Part shown: in pieces, positions 18,077-26,238 of the stretch
Layout of the letters: each line of letters begins with the position of its first letter
How positions within the stretch are numbered: the first letter of the stretch is position 1
From: Chitinophagales bacterium
Lineage (GTDB): Bacteria > Bacteroidota > Bacteroidia > Chitinophagales > UBA2359
Direction of reading: 5' to 3'
Assembly (NCBI GenBank): GCA_020629335.1
Contig: JAHDDN010000006.1
Location: 1-37,757 of the forward strand
Length of the DNA: 37,757 nt
Notes under the pieces: generated by a model
The model's input: the letters and a program-made list of their open reading frames with translations, nothing else
Databases searched by the model: none
What the model was told of the DNA's origin: nothing
Made by a program: the position numbers and the translations under genes

Positions 18077-20281
18077 ATGCAAAAAGACTTATTGCTTATT
18101 ACTCCACCCTTTACTCAATTGAATACGCCTTATCCCGCTACGGCTTATTTGAAGGGCTTTTTGAATACCAAAGATATCTCCTCCTATCAGATGGATTTGG
18201 GTATTGAGGTGATTTTAGCCTTATTTACCAAAGAGCAATTAAGCCACCTTTTTGAGTATGCCTATGAGAATGAAACAATAGAATCAGAAAACGCACAAAG
18301 GATATTTGTTTTAAGAGAAGATTACCTAAATACCATAGAAGACATTATCCCTTTTTTACAAGGCCAAAATCAAACCTTAGCCCGACAAATTTGCACCGAA
18401 AATTTCTTGCCTCAAGCCGAGCGCTTTGATCAATTAGATGATATGGAATGGGCCTTCGGCAATATGGGTATGCAAGATAAAGCCAAGCATTTAGCTACCC
18501 TCTATTTAGAAGATTTATCCGATTTTATCAAGGAGTGCGTAGATGAAAATTTTGGCTTTAGTCGCTATGCAGAACGTTTAGGGAAAAGTGCTAATTCCTT
18601 CGATGAATTATATAATTCTTTGCAAGAAGAGTACACTTATATTGATCATCTTACCCTTCAGATTTTAGCCGAAAGAATTAGTAAGACACAGCCTAAGTTA
18701 ATTTGTTTTTCTGTACCATTTCCAGGTAATTTATACAGTGCCTTCCGATCTGCGGCTTGGATAAAAGAACATTATCCTGATATCAAAATCGCCATGGGTG
18801 GAGGTTTTGCGAATACCGAATTGCGCTCCGTTTCTGATATAAGAGTATTTGATTATTTTGACTTTATCACCTTAGATGATGGGGAGTTGCCGATTGAAAT
18901 ACTAGCTTCTAATGTTTTAGATCCAAGCCCTGAAAATCCTAATTATCAATTGTTTAAACGCACTTTCTTAATGGAAGAAGGTAAAGTGAGTTATAACAAC
19001 TTATCACTTAGGCGAGACTATAAACAGAGCGAAGTAGGTACGCCAGATTATTCCGATTTACTCTTAAATCAGTATATCTCAGTAATTGAAATTGCCAACC
19101 CAATGCATAGCCTTTGGAGCGATGGACGTTGGAATAAGCTCACGATGGCGCATGGCTGCTATTGGGGGAAATGCACCTTCTGCGATGTCTCCTTGGATTA
19201 CATCAAAACCTATGAGCCAGTTGCAGCTAAAATGCTAGTAGATCGTATGGAAACGCTTATCGAGCAAACAGGGGAGAAGGGCTTCCATTTTGTAGATGAA
19301 GCAGCGCCACCTGCCTTGATGCGAGCCGTAGCTATAGAAATACTTCAAAGAGGCTTGACGGTAAGTTGGTGGACGAATATTCGCTTTGAAAAAAGCTTCA
19401 CTAAAGACCTTTGCCGTTTATTGGCGGCAAGTGGCTGTATAGCGGTTTCAGGTGGCTTAGAGGTGGCTTCCGATCGTTTATTGAAGCTGATTAAAAAGGG
19501 AGTAAGTGTGGCACAGGTAGCGAGAGTAACTCAACACTTCACAGAGGCTGGCATTCTGGTACACGCTTATCTCATGTACGGATATCCGACTCAGACGATT
19601 CAAGAAACGGTAGATAGTTTGGAGATGGTTCGACAGCTATTCGAATCAGGCGTTTTGCAGTCAGGATTTTGGCATCAATTCGCCTTAACTGCCCATAGTC
19701 CCATAGGTATGAGTCCTTCGGATTATGGAATTATCCCCAATTATAAAGCCATCACCTTCGCCAATAATGATGTAGAATTTACCGACAGCACTGGCATAGA
19801 TCACGATCAATTTAGCTTTGGTCTCAAGAAGTCACTCTTTAATTATATGCACGGGATTTGCTTTGATATGCCATTACAAGAATGGTTCGATTTTGCCATT
19901 CCAAATACCACTATTTCAGCGACTTATATTGAGACTTGTCTACAAGAGGTTCAAGACTTTATCACTAAGCCCACTGCCAAAATTATTTGGATGGGAGGAG
20001 AGGCATTAGTCGGAGAATTCGAGAAAAAAAAGAAAGGCCAAATCAAAAAAATGTATCAGCTCCACTTCCATAACAAAACAAATAGCATCGAAATAAAGAT
20101 AGAGCAATCAAAAGGGGAATGGCTAATGGATATACTGGATCGCCTTTCCATCCATAATGAAAAACTACTCACTTTTCAGGATATAAAAGCCCATTACGAA
20201 CAGCAATTTGAAGACTTTGAGCCATTCTGGTACTCCAAGCCCATTGATCAATTACGTGCTTTCGGGTTGTTGGTTTTATAA
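18077..20281 (+). CDS. B12-binding-type radical SAM protein
   Basis: A 734-residue protein. The N-terminus 'LLLITPPFTQLNTPYPATAYLKGFL' and the later 'LICFSVPFPGNLYSAFRSAAWIKEHYPDIKIAMGGGFANTE' fit the Rossmann-like cobalamin-binding domain of class B radical SAM enzymes. The radical SAM core starts at about 355 with 'MAHGCYWGKCTFCDVSLDYI'. Its cysteines are C361, C366 and C369, so the spacing is CX4CX2C instead of the usual CX3CX2C. 'FHFVDEAAPPALM', 'SWWTNIRFEKSF' and 'GCIAVSGGLEVASDRLLKLIKKGV' continue the TIM barrel. The last ~150 residues are a family-specific extension. The substrate is unknown. Its operon partner is the MpaB-like oxygenase. Structured-element copy 4 follows 31 nt after the stop. 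Confidence 0.85.
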   Translation: MQKDLLLITPPFTQLNTPYPATAYLKGFLNTKDISSYQMDLGIEVILALFTKEQLSHLFEYAYENETIESENAQRIFVLREDYLNTIEDIIPFLQGQNQTLARQICTENFLPQAERFDQLDDMEWAFGNMGMQDKAKHLATLYLEDLSDFIKECVDENFGFSRYAERLGKSANSFDELYNSLQEEYTYIDHLTLQILAERISKTQPKLICFSVPFPGNLYSAFRSAAWIKEHYPDIKIAMGGGFANTELRSVSDIRVFDYFDFITLDDGELPIEILASNVLDPSPENPNYQLFKRTFLMEEGKVSYNNLSLRRDYKQSEVGTPDYSDLLLNQYISVIEIANPMHSLWSDGRWNKLTMAHGCYWGKCTFCDVSLDYIKTYEPVAAKMLVDRMETLIEQTGEKGFHFVDEAAPPALMRAVAIEILQRGLTVSWWTNIRFEKSFTKDLCRLLAASGCIAVSGGLEVASDRLLKLIKKGVSVAQVARVTQHFTEAGILVHAYLMYGYPTQTIQETVDSLEMVRQLFESGVLQSGFWHQFALTAHSPIGMSPSDYGIIPNYKAITFANNDVEFTDSTGIDHDQFSFGLKKSLFNYMHGICFDMPLQEWFDFAIPNTTISATYIETCLQEVQDFITKPTAKIIWMGGEALVGEFEKKKKGQIKKMYQLHFHNKTNSIEIKIEQSKGEWLMDILDRLSIHNEKLLTFQDIKAHYEQQFEDFEPFWYSKPIDQLRAFGLLVL

Positions 20282-20310
20282 ATTTAAAATGTTACTTTAG
20301 CCTATTATTT

Positions 20311-20532
20311 GGGCGCATCCCTTCCTAATATTTTCATGCGCCAGTAGGGGCGGACCTATGTGTCCGCCCTCGCATGAAAATATTAGGAAGGGGCGGGCTA
20401 TCCGCTCTTATGTGGCTATGTTGCTCCTACTTCACTAAGCTGTACTTGTCTGCCCTTTCAGGGCCAGCCTACGTCCAGCTAAGTTTCGTAAGTCGCATCA
20501 TATACGCCACATACCGCTACTATCCCTTGCGC
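20311..20532 (+). repeat. Structured intergenic element, copy 4
   Basis: The terminal helix pairs GCGCA (20313-20317) with TGCGC (20528-20532). The perfect 22-bp hairpin pairs 20319-20340 with 20371-20392, and its loop holds CCAGTAG and a GGGCGGAC/GTCCGCCC stem. TATGTGGC (20409-20416) pairs with GCCACATA (20506-20513). CTAAGCTGTAC (20435-20445) pairs with GTCCAGCTAAG (20473-20483), with A.A at the third pair, capped by GCCC-TTTCA-GGGC. The right 13 nt overlap the 3' end of the convergent amidohydrolase gene and provide its stop codon. Confidence 0.88.
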
Positions 20533-22271
20533 GAATCATGCTTCCCCTCTAAAAACTGCCCAAACTTTTCTTGTCCAAACTCAGGCGTAAAACCACCATT
20601 TTTCCAAGCAATCTTACCATTAATCATGACCATGTCCATGACCTCATCATTGCGATTCACCAAGCGCTCACAATCGCCTAAAAATGGGGCACTGTGATAC
20701 TCATGCACTTGATCGTCTAATTTTTCAGGATCAATAATATTGATATCTGCCCTTTTGCCAACAGCAATATGGCCAGCATCTAAATTGAAAAAATCTGCAT
20801 TCTCTTTGGTCAGTCGCCAGATGGTCTTTTCATAAGACATGAGTGGATTGCCTTTTTGGTGAGAGGCTTGCACATATCGCAATACTCGTAAAGGGAAATT
20901 ATAAAAAGCCATATTATTAATGTGGGCGCCTGAATCAGCAAATCCTAATATGCCATTCTCATCATTATAAAGGGCTTTATAGCGGCTTGGATCATGATTG
21001 CCGATGGTGGTTTCCCACACAATTTCTTTATCCATTTCTACCACCAAATCCAAGAAGGTATCGACAGGATCTTGCTGTCGTTCATTAGAAATATCTACGA
21101 AGGATTTTCCAATCAATGATTTATCTGGGGCTTCCATGACATAGGCATCGCCGAAATCCTTTTGCCACACCTTGGGTGTTAGTTTGCTGCGATAATCTTT
21201 TTTGAATCGTTTTCGATATTGCGGATCTTTTAAAGTGGTATTTCGCTTTTCTAAATCTTTGGAGAGATGACGAGCTAATTCGCCAGTAGGAAATTCCTCA
21301 AAAATGACCAATTCCATTCCTTCAGCCAATACTCTAAATGGGACAGGAAAAGTCTGCATCCTAAAATCAGCCCCACAAACTTTATTAAAAAACGCACTCA
21401 AATTACTGATGATGGGGCGAATGAATTGATCCCCTTTTAGATCCATCATAGCAACCATAGAAGTTTTGAGTTTTTTACGCCAGAAGAAGGCGGAACTCTG
21501 GGCCATATACCATAAGGCCCCCACTCGATTCACTAAATTAGGTACGCCTTGCAAATGAGCGCCTCTTCTACGGACTATTTTGGTTAGTGCGCTGCGTTCT
21601 TTGCCCTTAGCATAAGCAGCGGGTAAGAGCTTTGACCAGTGGCGACCATCCATTTTGTCCCAAGGATTATGCTGCATGGATATACCAACAAAACCCCTAT
21701 CCAAGGCATCTTCTAATATAGCCCCCATTTGTTGGAGTTCGGCTTGGGTAGGCGCTTCTTTGGATAAAGCTCTGTCAATGCCCATGACGGCAGTTCGAAT
21801 ATCTGAATGTCCGATGAAGGAGGCGATATTGGGACCGAAAGGGAGTTGCTCTATATGGTCTAACCAAGCTTGAGGAGTCGACCAGTTTTTTTGTTCTTTT
21901 AAGATGGGAAATAGTATTTCTCTGGGGAATGCTTCCACTCTGGTAAACATATCACAGCAGTCTTCTACATCCGAGCATATAAACGATAGCGAGCAAGATC
22001 CCACCATAACCGTCGTTACGCCATGTCTAACCGATTCGCTTAAGCTAGGCGCAACTAGGAGCTCGCCATCATAATGAGTGTGATTGTCGATAAAGCCAGG
22101 GGTGACCCATTTATTTTGCGCATCAATGTATTGCGTTCCTTCAGCTGCTTCAATGGGGTTTTCACTAATCGCTTTTATTAATCCATCTTGAATAAGGATG
22201 TTGGCAATTTTGGCTGCTTGTTGAGTGCCATCGAAGAGGAGGCCGTTTTGGATGAGAATGCTGTTATTCAT
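20520..22271 (-). CDS. D-aminoacylase-like amidohydrolase
   Basis: A 583-residue amidohydrolase-superfamily enzyme closest in pattern to N-acyl-D-amino-acid deacylases. The N-terminal β-sandwich 'ILIQNGLLFDGT' leads to the metal motif 'TPGFIDNHTHYDGE' (H64, H66, D68), then 'VRHGVTTVMVGSCSLSF', where D-aminoacylases usually have a GNCG-type cysteine loop. 'GILGFADSGAHINNM' supplies the late catalytic aspartate, and 'GHIAVGKRADINIIDPEKL' closes the sandwich. The enzyme should be cytoplasmic and hydrolyse an N-acyl or cyclic amide bond; substrate not determined. The last codons (Arg-Lys-Gly-TAG) lie inside structured-element copy 4, so the C-terminus has been changed by that element. The gene is convergent with the radical SAM gene. 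Confidence 0.88.
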   Translation of the reverse strand: MNNSILIQNGLLFDGTQQAAKIANILIQDGLIKAISENPIEAAEGTQYIDAQNKWVTPGFIDNHTHYDGELLVAPSLSESVRHGVTTVMVGSCSLSFICSDVEDCCDMFTRVEAFPREILFPILKEQKNWSTPQAWLDHIEQLPFGPNIASFIGHSDIRTAVMGIDRALSKEAPTQAELQQMGAILEDALDRGFVGISMQHNPWDKMDGRHWSKLLPAAYAKGKERSALTKIVRRRGAHLQGVPNLVNRVGALWYMAQSSAFFWRKKLKTSMVAMMDLKGDQFIRPIISNLSAFFNKVCGADFRMQTFPVPFRVLAEGMELVIFEEFPTGELARHLSKDLEKRNTTLKDPQYRKRFKKDYRSKLTPKVWQKDFGDAYVMEAPDKSLIGKSFVDISNERQQDPVDTFLDLVVEMDKEIVWETTIGNHDPSRYKALYNDENGILGFADSGAHINNMAFYNFPLRVLRYVQASHQKGNPLMSYEKTIWRLTKENADFFNLDAGHIAVGKRADINIIDPEKLDDQVHEYHSAPFLGDCERLVNRNDEVMDMVMINGKIAWKNGGFTPEFGQEKFGQFLEGKHDSRKG

Positions 22272-22278
22272 GGCTTTT

Positions 22279-22380
22279 TTGGTATGTTAGTATTGGGTAT
22301 GTTGGTACTTTTGTCTAAAATACAAATTTATTGATGACTAACATACTAATAGACCAATTACTAACATACTAATATACTAA
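22279..22380. repeat. TTAGTATGT-type degenerate repeat, second block
   Basis: Built like the block at 2609-2706: GGTATGTTAGTATTGGGTAT-type units on the left and complementary ACTAACATACTAATAGACCA-type units on the right, with an AT-rich centre. The right edge runs into the methyltransferase gene and its TAG stop (plus-strand CTA at 22377-22379) falls within a repeat unit. Confidence 0.6.
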
Positions 22381-23114
22381 TAATTCTTTATAACAATCCA
22401 AGGAAACGGGCTGACTGGCCGGCCTAACTTTCGGTTGATTTTGTTTTTTAAAGCATTGGGTTCGTAGAGAATTTCGTGATTAAAAGGCTTTAACAAGTCG
22501 TAGTGATGGTGGTGATAAAACTGGCTCATAGAAGGGGTGTCGAATTCTTTGAAGTAGGCTTCGGAGCGTTTTTGAGCAGCTTCGCACTCGGAGGCATTAG
22601 GATAAAAAGGGGAATCAATTAGGTGGATTTCTCCATTTGGAAGGAGTTGTTTTAATAGATGATTTAGGATTTTGTTGAGTGGCTTAAAATATTGGATAGC
22701 GGCATTAACAATGATGCAATCCATTTGGAGATCGAGTAGGATGTCAAATATATCGCCCAGGATTAGGTCAACATTATTTTTATCCTTAAGCAAATTGGCC
22801 GCTTGATCCAGTTCGTATTCATTGATCTCAACTCCAGTAAAATGTGCATTAGGTGCCCATAATCGATTGATTAACCAGCCATTACCACAGGCGAGATCGA
22901 GGATATTTAAAGGCTTTTTATTGCTAAAGTAGGCTTGAAAGCGTTTAAAAGTATCTTGTCTTAATCGCCATTCATTGTGATGCGGATGGTCTTTTCTAAT
23001 CTCTGGTAAAAGGCGAATTTCGTCTATGGTTAAAATTCGGTTTTCTTTAGCTCGGATTTTGAGATAGTTTTCCTCAAACTGATGATTGACGTTATATTTG
23101 GTGATTTGGGCCAT
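22377..23114 (-). CDS. Class I SAM-dependent methyltransferase
   Basis: A 245-residue protein. Motif I is 'NILDLACGNGWL' (D73-G79), the post-I acidic residue is in 'HFTGVEINEYELDQA', and motif IV is 'LQMDCIIVNAAIQYFKPL' followed by 'LLPNGEIHLIDSPFYP'. The N-terminal ~65 residues ('YLKIRAKENRILTIDEIRLLPEIRKDHPHHNEWRLRQDTF') form a helical cap. The tyrosine- and histidine-rich 'SQFYHHHHYDLL' near the C-terminus is unusual and could bind metal or substrate. It is unlike the methyltransferase at 546. Substrate unknown. The stop codon comes from the neighbouring repeat. The gene lies 157 bp upstream of the amidohydrolase start region boundary on the same strand, so cotranscription is possible. Confidence 0.85.
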   Translation of the reverse strand: MAQITKYNVNHQFEENYLKIRAKENRILTIDEIRLLPEIRKDHPHHNEWRLRQDTFKRFQAYFSNKKPLNILDLACGNGWLINRLWAPNAHFTGVEINEYELDQAANLLKDKNNVDLILGDIFDILLDLQMDCIIVNAAIQYFKPLNKILNHLLKQLLPNGEIHLIDSPFYPNASECEAAQKRSEAYFKEFDTPSMSQFYHHHHYDLLKPFNHEILYEPNALKNKINRKLGRPVSPFPWIVIKNY

Positions 23115-23190
23115 AATTGGGAGTAAATTTAGGAAAAAAGCCCTCTAAATAATAAATGTGCCTAAATAATTAGCTTTAAATCCTTTGAAG

Positions 23191-23351
23191 TAAGTGCTTG
23201 GACAAAATTAAGTTGTCTTTTGACTGTAGGTCTTTTTTACTTAGGCAAGGCAAATTTGACGAGCATAGCCGTGCTATTTAAGGAAAATTTAACGCAGCAT
23301 AAGTAAAAAAGAACCAGTCATAAAGTAAGAGTAATTTTGTCCATGCACTTA
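23191..23351. repeat. Palindromic MITE-like element A
   Basis: A 161-bp imperfect palindrome. AAGTGCTTGGACAAAATTA (23192-23210) matches the complement of 23332-23350 at 18 of 19 positions. Further inward, TGACTG/CAGTCA and TCTTTTTTACTTA/TAAGTAAAAAAGA also pair. The centre carries CATAGCCGTGCTA. No open reading frame and no clear target-site duplication. The core resembles that of element B, so the two are probably related. Confidence 0.7.
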
Positions 23352-23368
23352 TGTTAATTTTATTAAAT

Positions 23369-23690
23369 GAACTCATTTAAAGTTTTTCTACTGGCTTAGA
23401 AAATGGCTATTTTTACGCATTTCTACATTATTTTATCGGCATTTAGCGCTGCTAATGGTTCAGTTTATAAGTTTCTGACAGTTAAGTTGTAGTATTTTTG
23501 CGATTATACAAGGCATTTTTGAGGCCCATAGCAGTGCTACGGAACGAAAAAATAACGAAGTAGAATCGTAAAAAGACAAAACTTGGGCTGTCAAGAACTA
23601 ATAAATTGAACCACTAAATACCTCAAAAATGCCTTGAACTGCAAAAAAATAGCTAATTTTCAGTTTCATTATAAAACATTAAATGAGTTC
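23369..23690. repeat. Nested palindromic MITE-like element B
   Basis: The outermost 12 bp are perfect (GAACTCATTTAA at 23369-23380, TTAAATGAGTTC at 23679-23690), and imperfect complementarity continues inward for about 85 bp. Inside sits a second palindrome, 23457-23612, whose ends GGTTCAGTTTAT and ATAAATTGAACC match at 11 of 12 positions and whose centre carries CATAGCAGTGCTA. This inner core aligns with element A. The block fills the gap upstream of the response-regulator gene, leaving only about 30 bp for its proximal promoter. Confidence 0.7.
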
Positions 23691-23721
23691 AATTTGATTA
23701 TCCACTCTTAAAATTATTCAG

Positions 23722-24474
23722 ATGTCAAAGGTTATAATTATTGATGATGAGTTAGATAGCTGTGAATTGATAGAGTATCATATCAAGCAGCATTGCCCGT
23801 CTTTGAAATTGATGGGTATCTATACTGATCCTTCAGAAGGCTTAGTTGCTATCAAGAATGCGCCTCCAGATTTATTATTTCTTGATATCAAGATGCCGAG
23901 CATGTCAGGCTTTGATTTGCTAAATTCCTTAGAGGAAATTCCTTTTGAGGTGATCTTCATTACTGCTTATGATGAGTACGCCCTTAATGCCTTTAAGTTT
24001 AGTGCGATAGATTATATTTGTAAGCCTTTTAGTAAGCAGGAATTTGTGGAGGGGGTGAGAAAATTTCATGATCGCCGTAAAACAGGCCTTAGTTCCGAGA
24101 GATTAGAAACGCTAATTGCCAAAAACAATAAGGCACAAGTCCCATTGCGCATTAGTTTGCCTACTTCTGATGGATTAGTATTTATTTATACCAATGAAAT
24201 TGTAAGATGTGAGTCGGATGCCAATTATACCAATGTCTTTATGTTGGATGGCAAAATGCACTTAGTGACTAGGACTTTGAAAGAATTTGAGAACTTATTG
24301 TGTAATTTTCATTTCGTTCGAGTCCACAATTCTCATATTATTAATATTTACCAAATAGAAACTTATACGAAAGGAGATGGAGGTTCTGTAAGAATGGCAG
24401 ATGGCATTGATGTGTATATTTCAAAACGAAAAAAAACGGTGTTTTTAGAAAAATTAAAGAGAATGAGTCTATAA
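23722..24474 (+). CDS. LytTR-family response regulator
   Basis: A 250-residue two-domain protein. The receiver domain (1-120) has the acidic pocket 'IIDDELDS', phosphoacceptor D55 in 'DLLFLDIKMP', the 'VIFITAYDEYALNAF' strand and the conserved lysine in 'YICKPF'. The LytTR DNA-binding domain (about 140-250) contains 'EIVRCESDANYTNVFMLDG', 'VTRTLKEFENLL' and 'FHFVRVHNSHIINI'. It should bind direct repeats upstream of target genes after phosphorylation. No histidine kinase is adjacent, so it is an orphan in this window; the LytS/YehU-type partner must lie elsewhere. Two tandem hairpin terminators follow. Whether it is autoregulated cannot be judged. Confidence 0.93.
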   Translation: MSKVIIIDDELDSCELIEYHIKQHCPSLKLMGIYTDPSEGLVAIKNAPPDLLFLDIKMPSMSGFDLLNSLEEIPFEVIFITAYDEYALNAFKFSAIDYICKPFSKQEFVEGVRKFHDRRKTGLSSERLETLIAKNNKAQVPLRISLPTSDGLVFIYTNEIVRCESDANYTNVFMLDGKMHLVTRTLKEFENLLCNFHFVRVHNSHIINIYQIETYTKGDGGSVRMADGIDVYISKRKKTVFLEKLKRMSL

Positions 24475-24610
24475 ATAGGTCATAAAAAACCGTTTATCAG
24501 TCATATATGACCGCTTTATCCTGAAATTATGCCACTTAAACAATGTACATAGAATTGTCTCCCAAAAACACTTAACTTTGTTTTGAAAGTTGGTGTTTAG
24601 TGTTTCCAAT

Positions 24611-24648
24611 AAAGCAAGACTGGTATTTTTTAAGCAGTCTTGCTTTTA
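24611..24648 (+). terminator. Intrinsic terminator of the response-regulator gene
   Basis: AAAGCAAGACTG (24611-24622) pairs perfectly with CAGTCTTGCTTT, followed by TTATA. The 12-bp stem and T-rich end lie 137 bp after the stop codon. Confidence 0.8.
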
Positions 24649-24741
24649 TACTTTTGAAATTTCAGCCTATAACTATAATAAATCTATTTAACAGACGCTA
24701 CTGACATTTAACTAAAAAGTTAGCGTGTTTCCAAATTTACA

Positions 24742-24767
24742 GGGAAGTCCTTTTGACTTCCCTTTTT
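24742..24767 (+). terminator. Second intrinsic terminator
   Basis: GGGAAGTC, loop CTTTT, GACTTCCC, then TTTTTT. It points rightward and lies 94 bp after the first terminator, just before the convergent SEL1 gene. It may back up the first or end a short transcript of its own. Confidence 0.85.
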
Positions 24768-24784
24768 TGTGTTTAGGGATTAGC

Positions 24785-26212
24785 TTATTTATTTCTTGAT
24801 TCCTTGCGCAAATCCTCTTCAATTGACCTAACCATATTTTTAGACATGGTATGATTGTTCTTCGCAGCCATTTTATACCATTTTAATGCCTCTTGTTTAT
24901 TGACAGCCGTTCCAATTCCCTTGCTGTAGAGATTTCCTAACTTAAATTGGGATTTGATGAAATTCTGTTCAGCAGACTTGATATACCACTTACGAGCCTC
25001 CTCTAAATTCAATTGAGTACCAATACCCTTTTGATATAATACAGCCACATCATGTTGAGCAATCGCCAAGCCTTTCTTTGCAGCCGATAAAAACCACTTA
25101 AAAGCCTCTGGATAATGCTTATTATCTCCTTTAGAGTAATAATACTGACCTAAGAAGTATTCTCCCCAAGGCAAACCCTGATCAGCCGATTTCTGTATCC
25201 ACTTTAGTCGTTCCTTAGAATTTCTTTCAGTACCATAGCCCTGATTAAACAAAAAGCTCACATTAGCCTGAGCTCTTGGATTTCCGCCCTTTGCCATATG
25301 GTGAATGCCCTTAAAAGATTCCGAAAATAAATCTACCGCCTTAGCCATATCTTTTTGCACATGCTGTCCTTGTCGATAAAGCTCCCCCATATTGTATAAT
25401 CCCATAGGGTGTCGCTTAGCCGCCGCCTGAGAAATCCAATAATGTGCTCGCTTAAAATCTTGTTGAACAAATTCCCCACGACGATACATTTCTCCCACAA
25501 CCGCCTTATAATAGGAAGGATTCTCTAAATCCTCATTATTCGCCGCCTTTTCATAATACGCTCTCGCCTTTTTAAAATCTCTTCCAACTCCCTGACCATT
25601 ATGATACATCAAACCCAAATTCAATTGAGCTTCTGGCATATTCTGATCAGCTGCTTTCTTATACCATTCAAAAGCCTGCTTATAATCTTGCTCAACTCCC
25701 AATCCACTATGATACATAAAGCCCAAATTAGATTGAGCCGCTCTATAACCCAAATCAGCCGCCTTTCTATACCATTTTACGGCCTCCTGATCATCACGAG
25801 TCACTCCATATCCACGACGATACATAATACCCAGATTATACAAAGCCACCATATCATCCTGCTTGGCAGATTTTCGGTACCAATTCAATGCCTCCTGATA
25901 ATTCCGTTCAATTCCTTGCCCTTTCATATACATAAAGCCCAAATTAGCCTGCGCTCTGGGATGATTCTTTTTAGCCGCCTTCATATACCACTGAACGGCT
26001 TGAAAATTATCTTGTTTTACACCTATACCGTTGCGATAACGATTGCCTAACTCTAATTGTGCGTTAGGATCACCACTTTTTGCCTTCGGTTCTAGGTGAA
26101 ATAGAGAGTTATCTTCTATATTTGTCCCATTATTGGGAGAACTACTATTTTGCGCATTCAGACTCAAAGCGCCTAAACACATAAATATTACTAAATAGCA
26201 CCATCTTTTCAT
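24785..26212 (-). CDS. SEL1-repeat (TPR-like) secreted protein
   Basis: A 475-residue protein with signal peptide 'MKRWCYLVIFMCLGALSLNAQ', so it is periplasmic or surface-exposed. The rest is an array of about eleven SEL1 repeats of about 36 residues with the signature 'A..WY.KAA....P.AQ..LG.MY..G.GV..D...A'. Good units include 'AVQWYMKAAKKNHPRAQANLGFMYMKGQGIERN' and 'AFEWYKKAADQNMPEAQLNLGLMYHNGQGVGRD'. Such arrays form a superhelix that holds protein partners. No catalytic domain is attached. The gene is convergent with the response-regulator gene. Its start codon lies 28 bp from structured-element copy 5. Confidence 0.92.
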   Translation of the reverse strand: MKRWCYLVIFMCLGALSLNAQNSSSPNNGTNIEDNSLFHLEPKAKSGDPNAQLELGNRYRNGIGVKQDNFQAVQWYMKAAKKNHPRAQANLGFMYMKGQGIERNYQEALNWYRKSAKQDDMVALYNLGIMYRRGYGVTRDDQEAVKWYRKAADLGYRAAQSNLGFMYHSGLGVEQDYKQAFEWYKKAADQNMPEAQLNLGLMYHNGQGVGRDFKKARAYYEKAANNEDLENPSYYKAVVGEMYRRGEFVQQDFKRAHYWISQAAAKRHPMGLYNMGELYRQGQHVQKDMAKAVDLFSESFKGIHHMAKGGNPRAQANVSFLFNQGYGTERNSKERLKWIQKSADQGLPWGEYFLGQYYYSKGDNKHYPEAFKWFLSAAKKGLAIAQHDVAVLYQKGIGTQLNLEEARKWYIKSAEQNFIKSQFKLGNLYSKGIGTAVNKQEALKWYKMAAKNNHTMSKNMVRSIEEDLRKESRNK

Positions 26213-26238
26213 AAAAAATGTATTAACTTAATTTTGTT

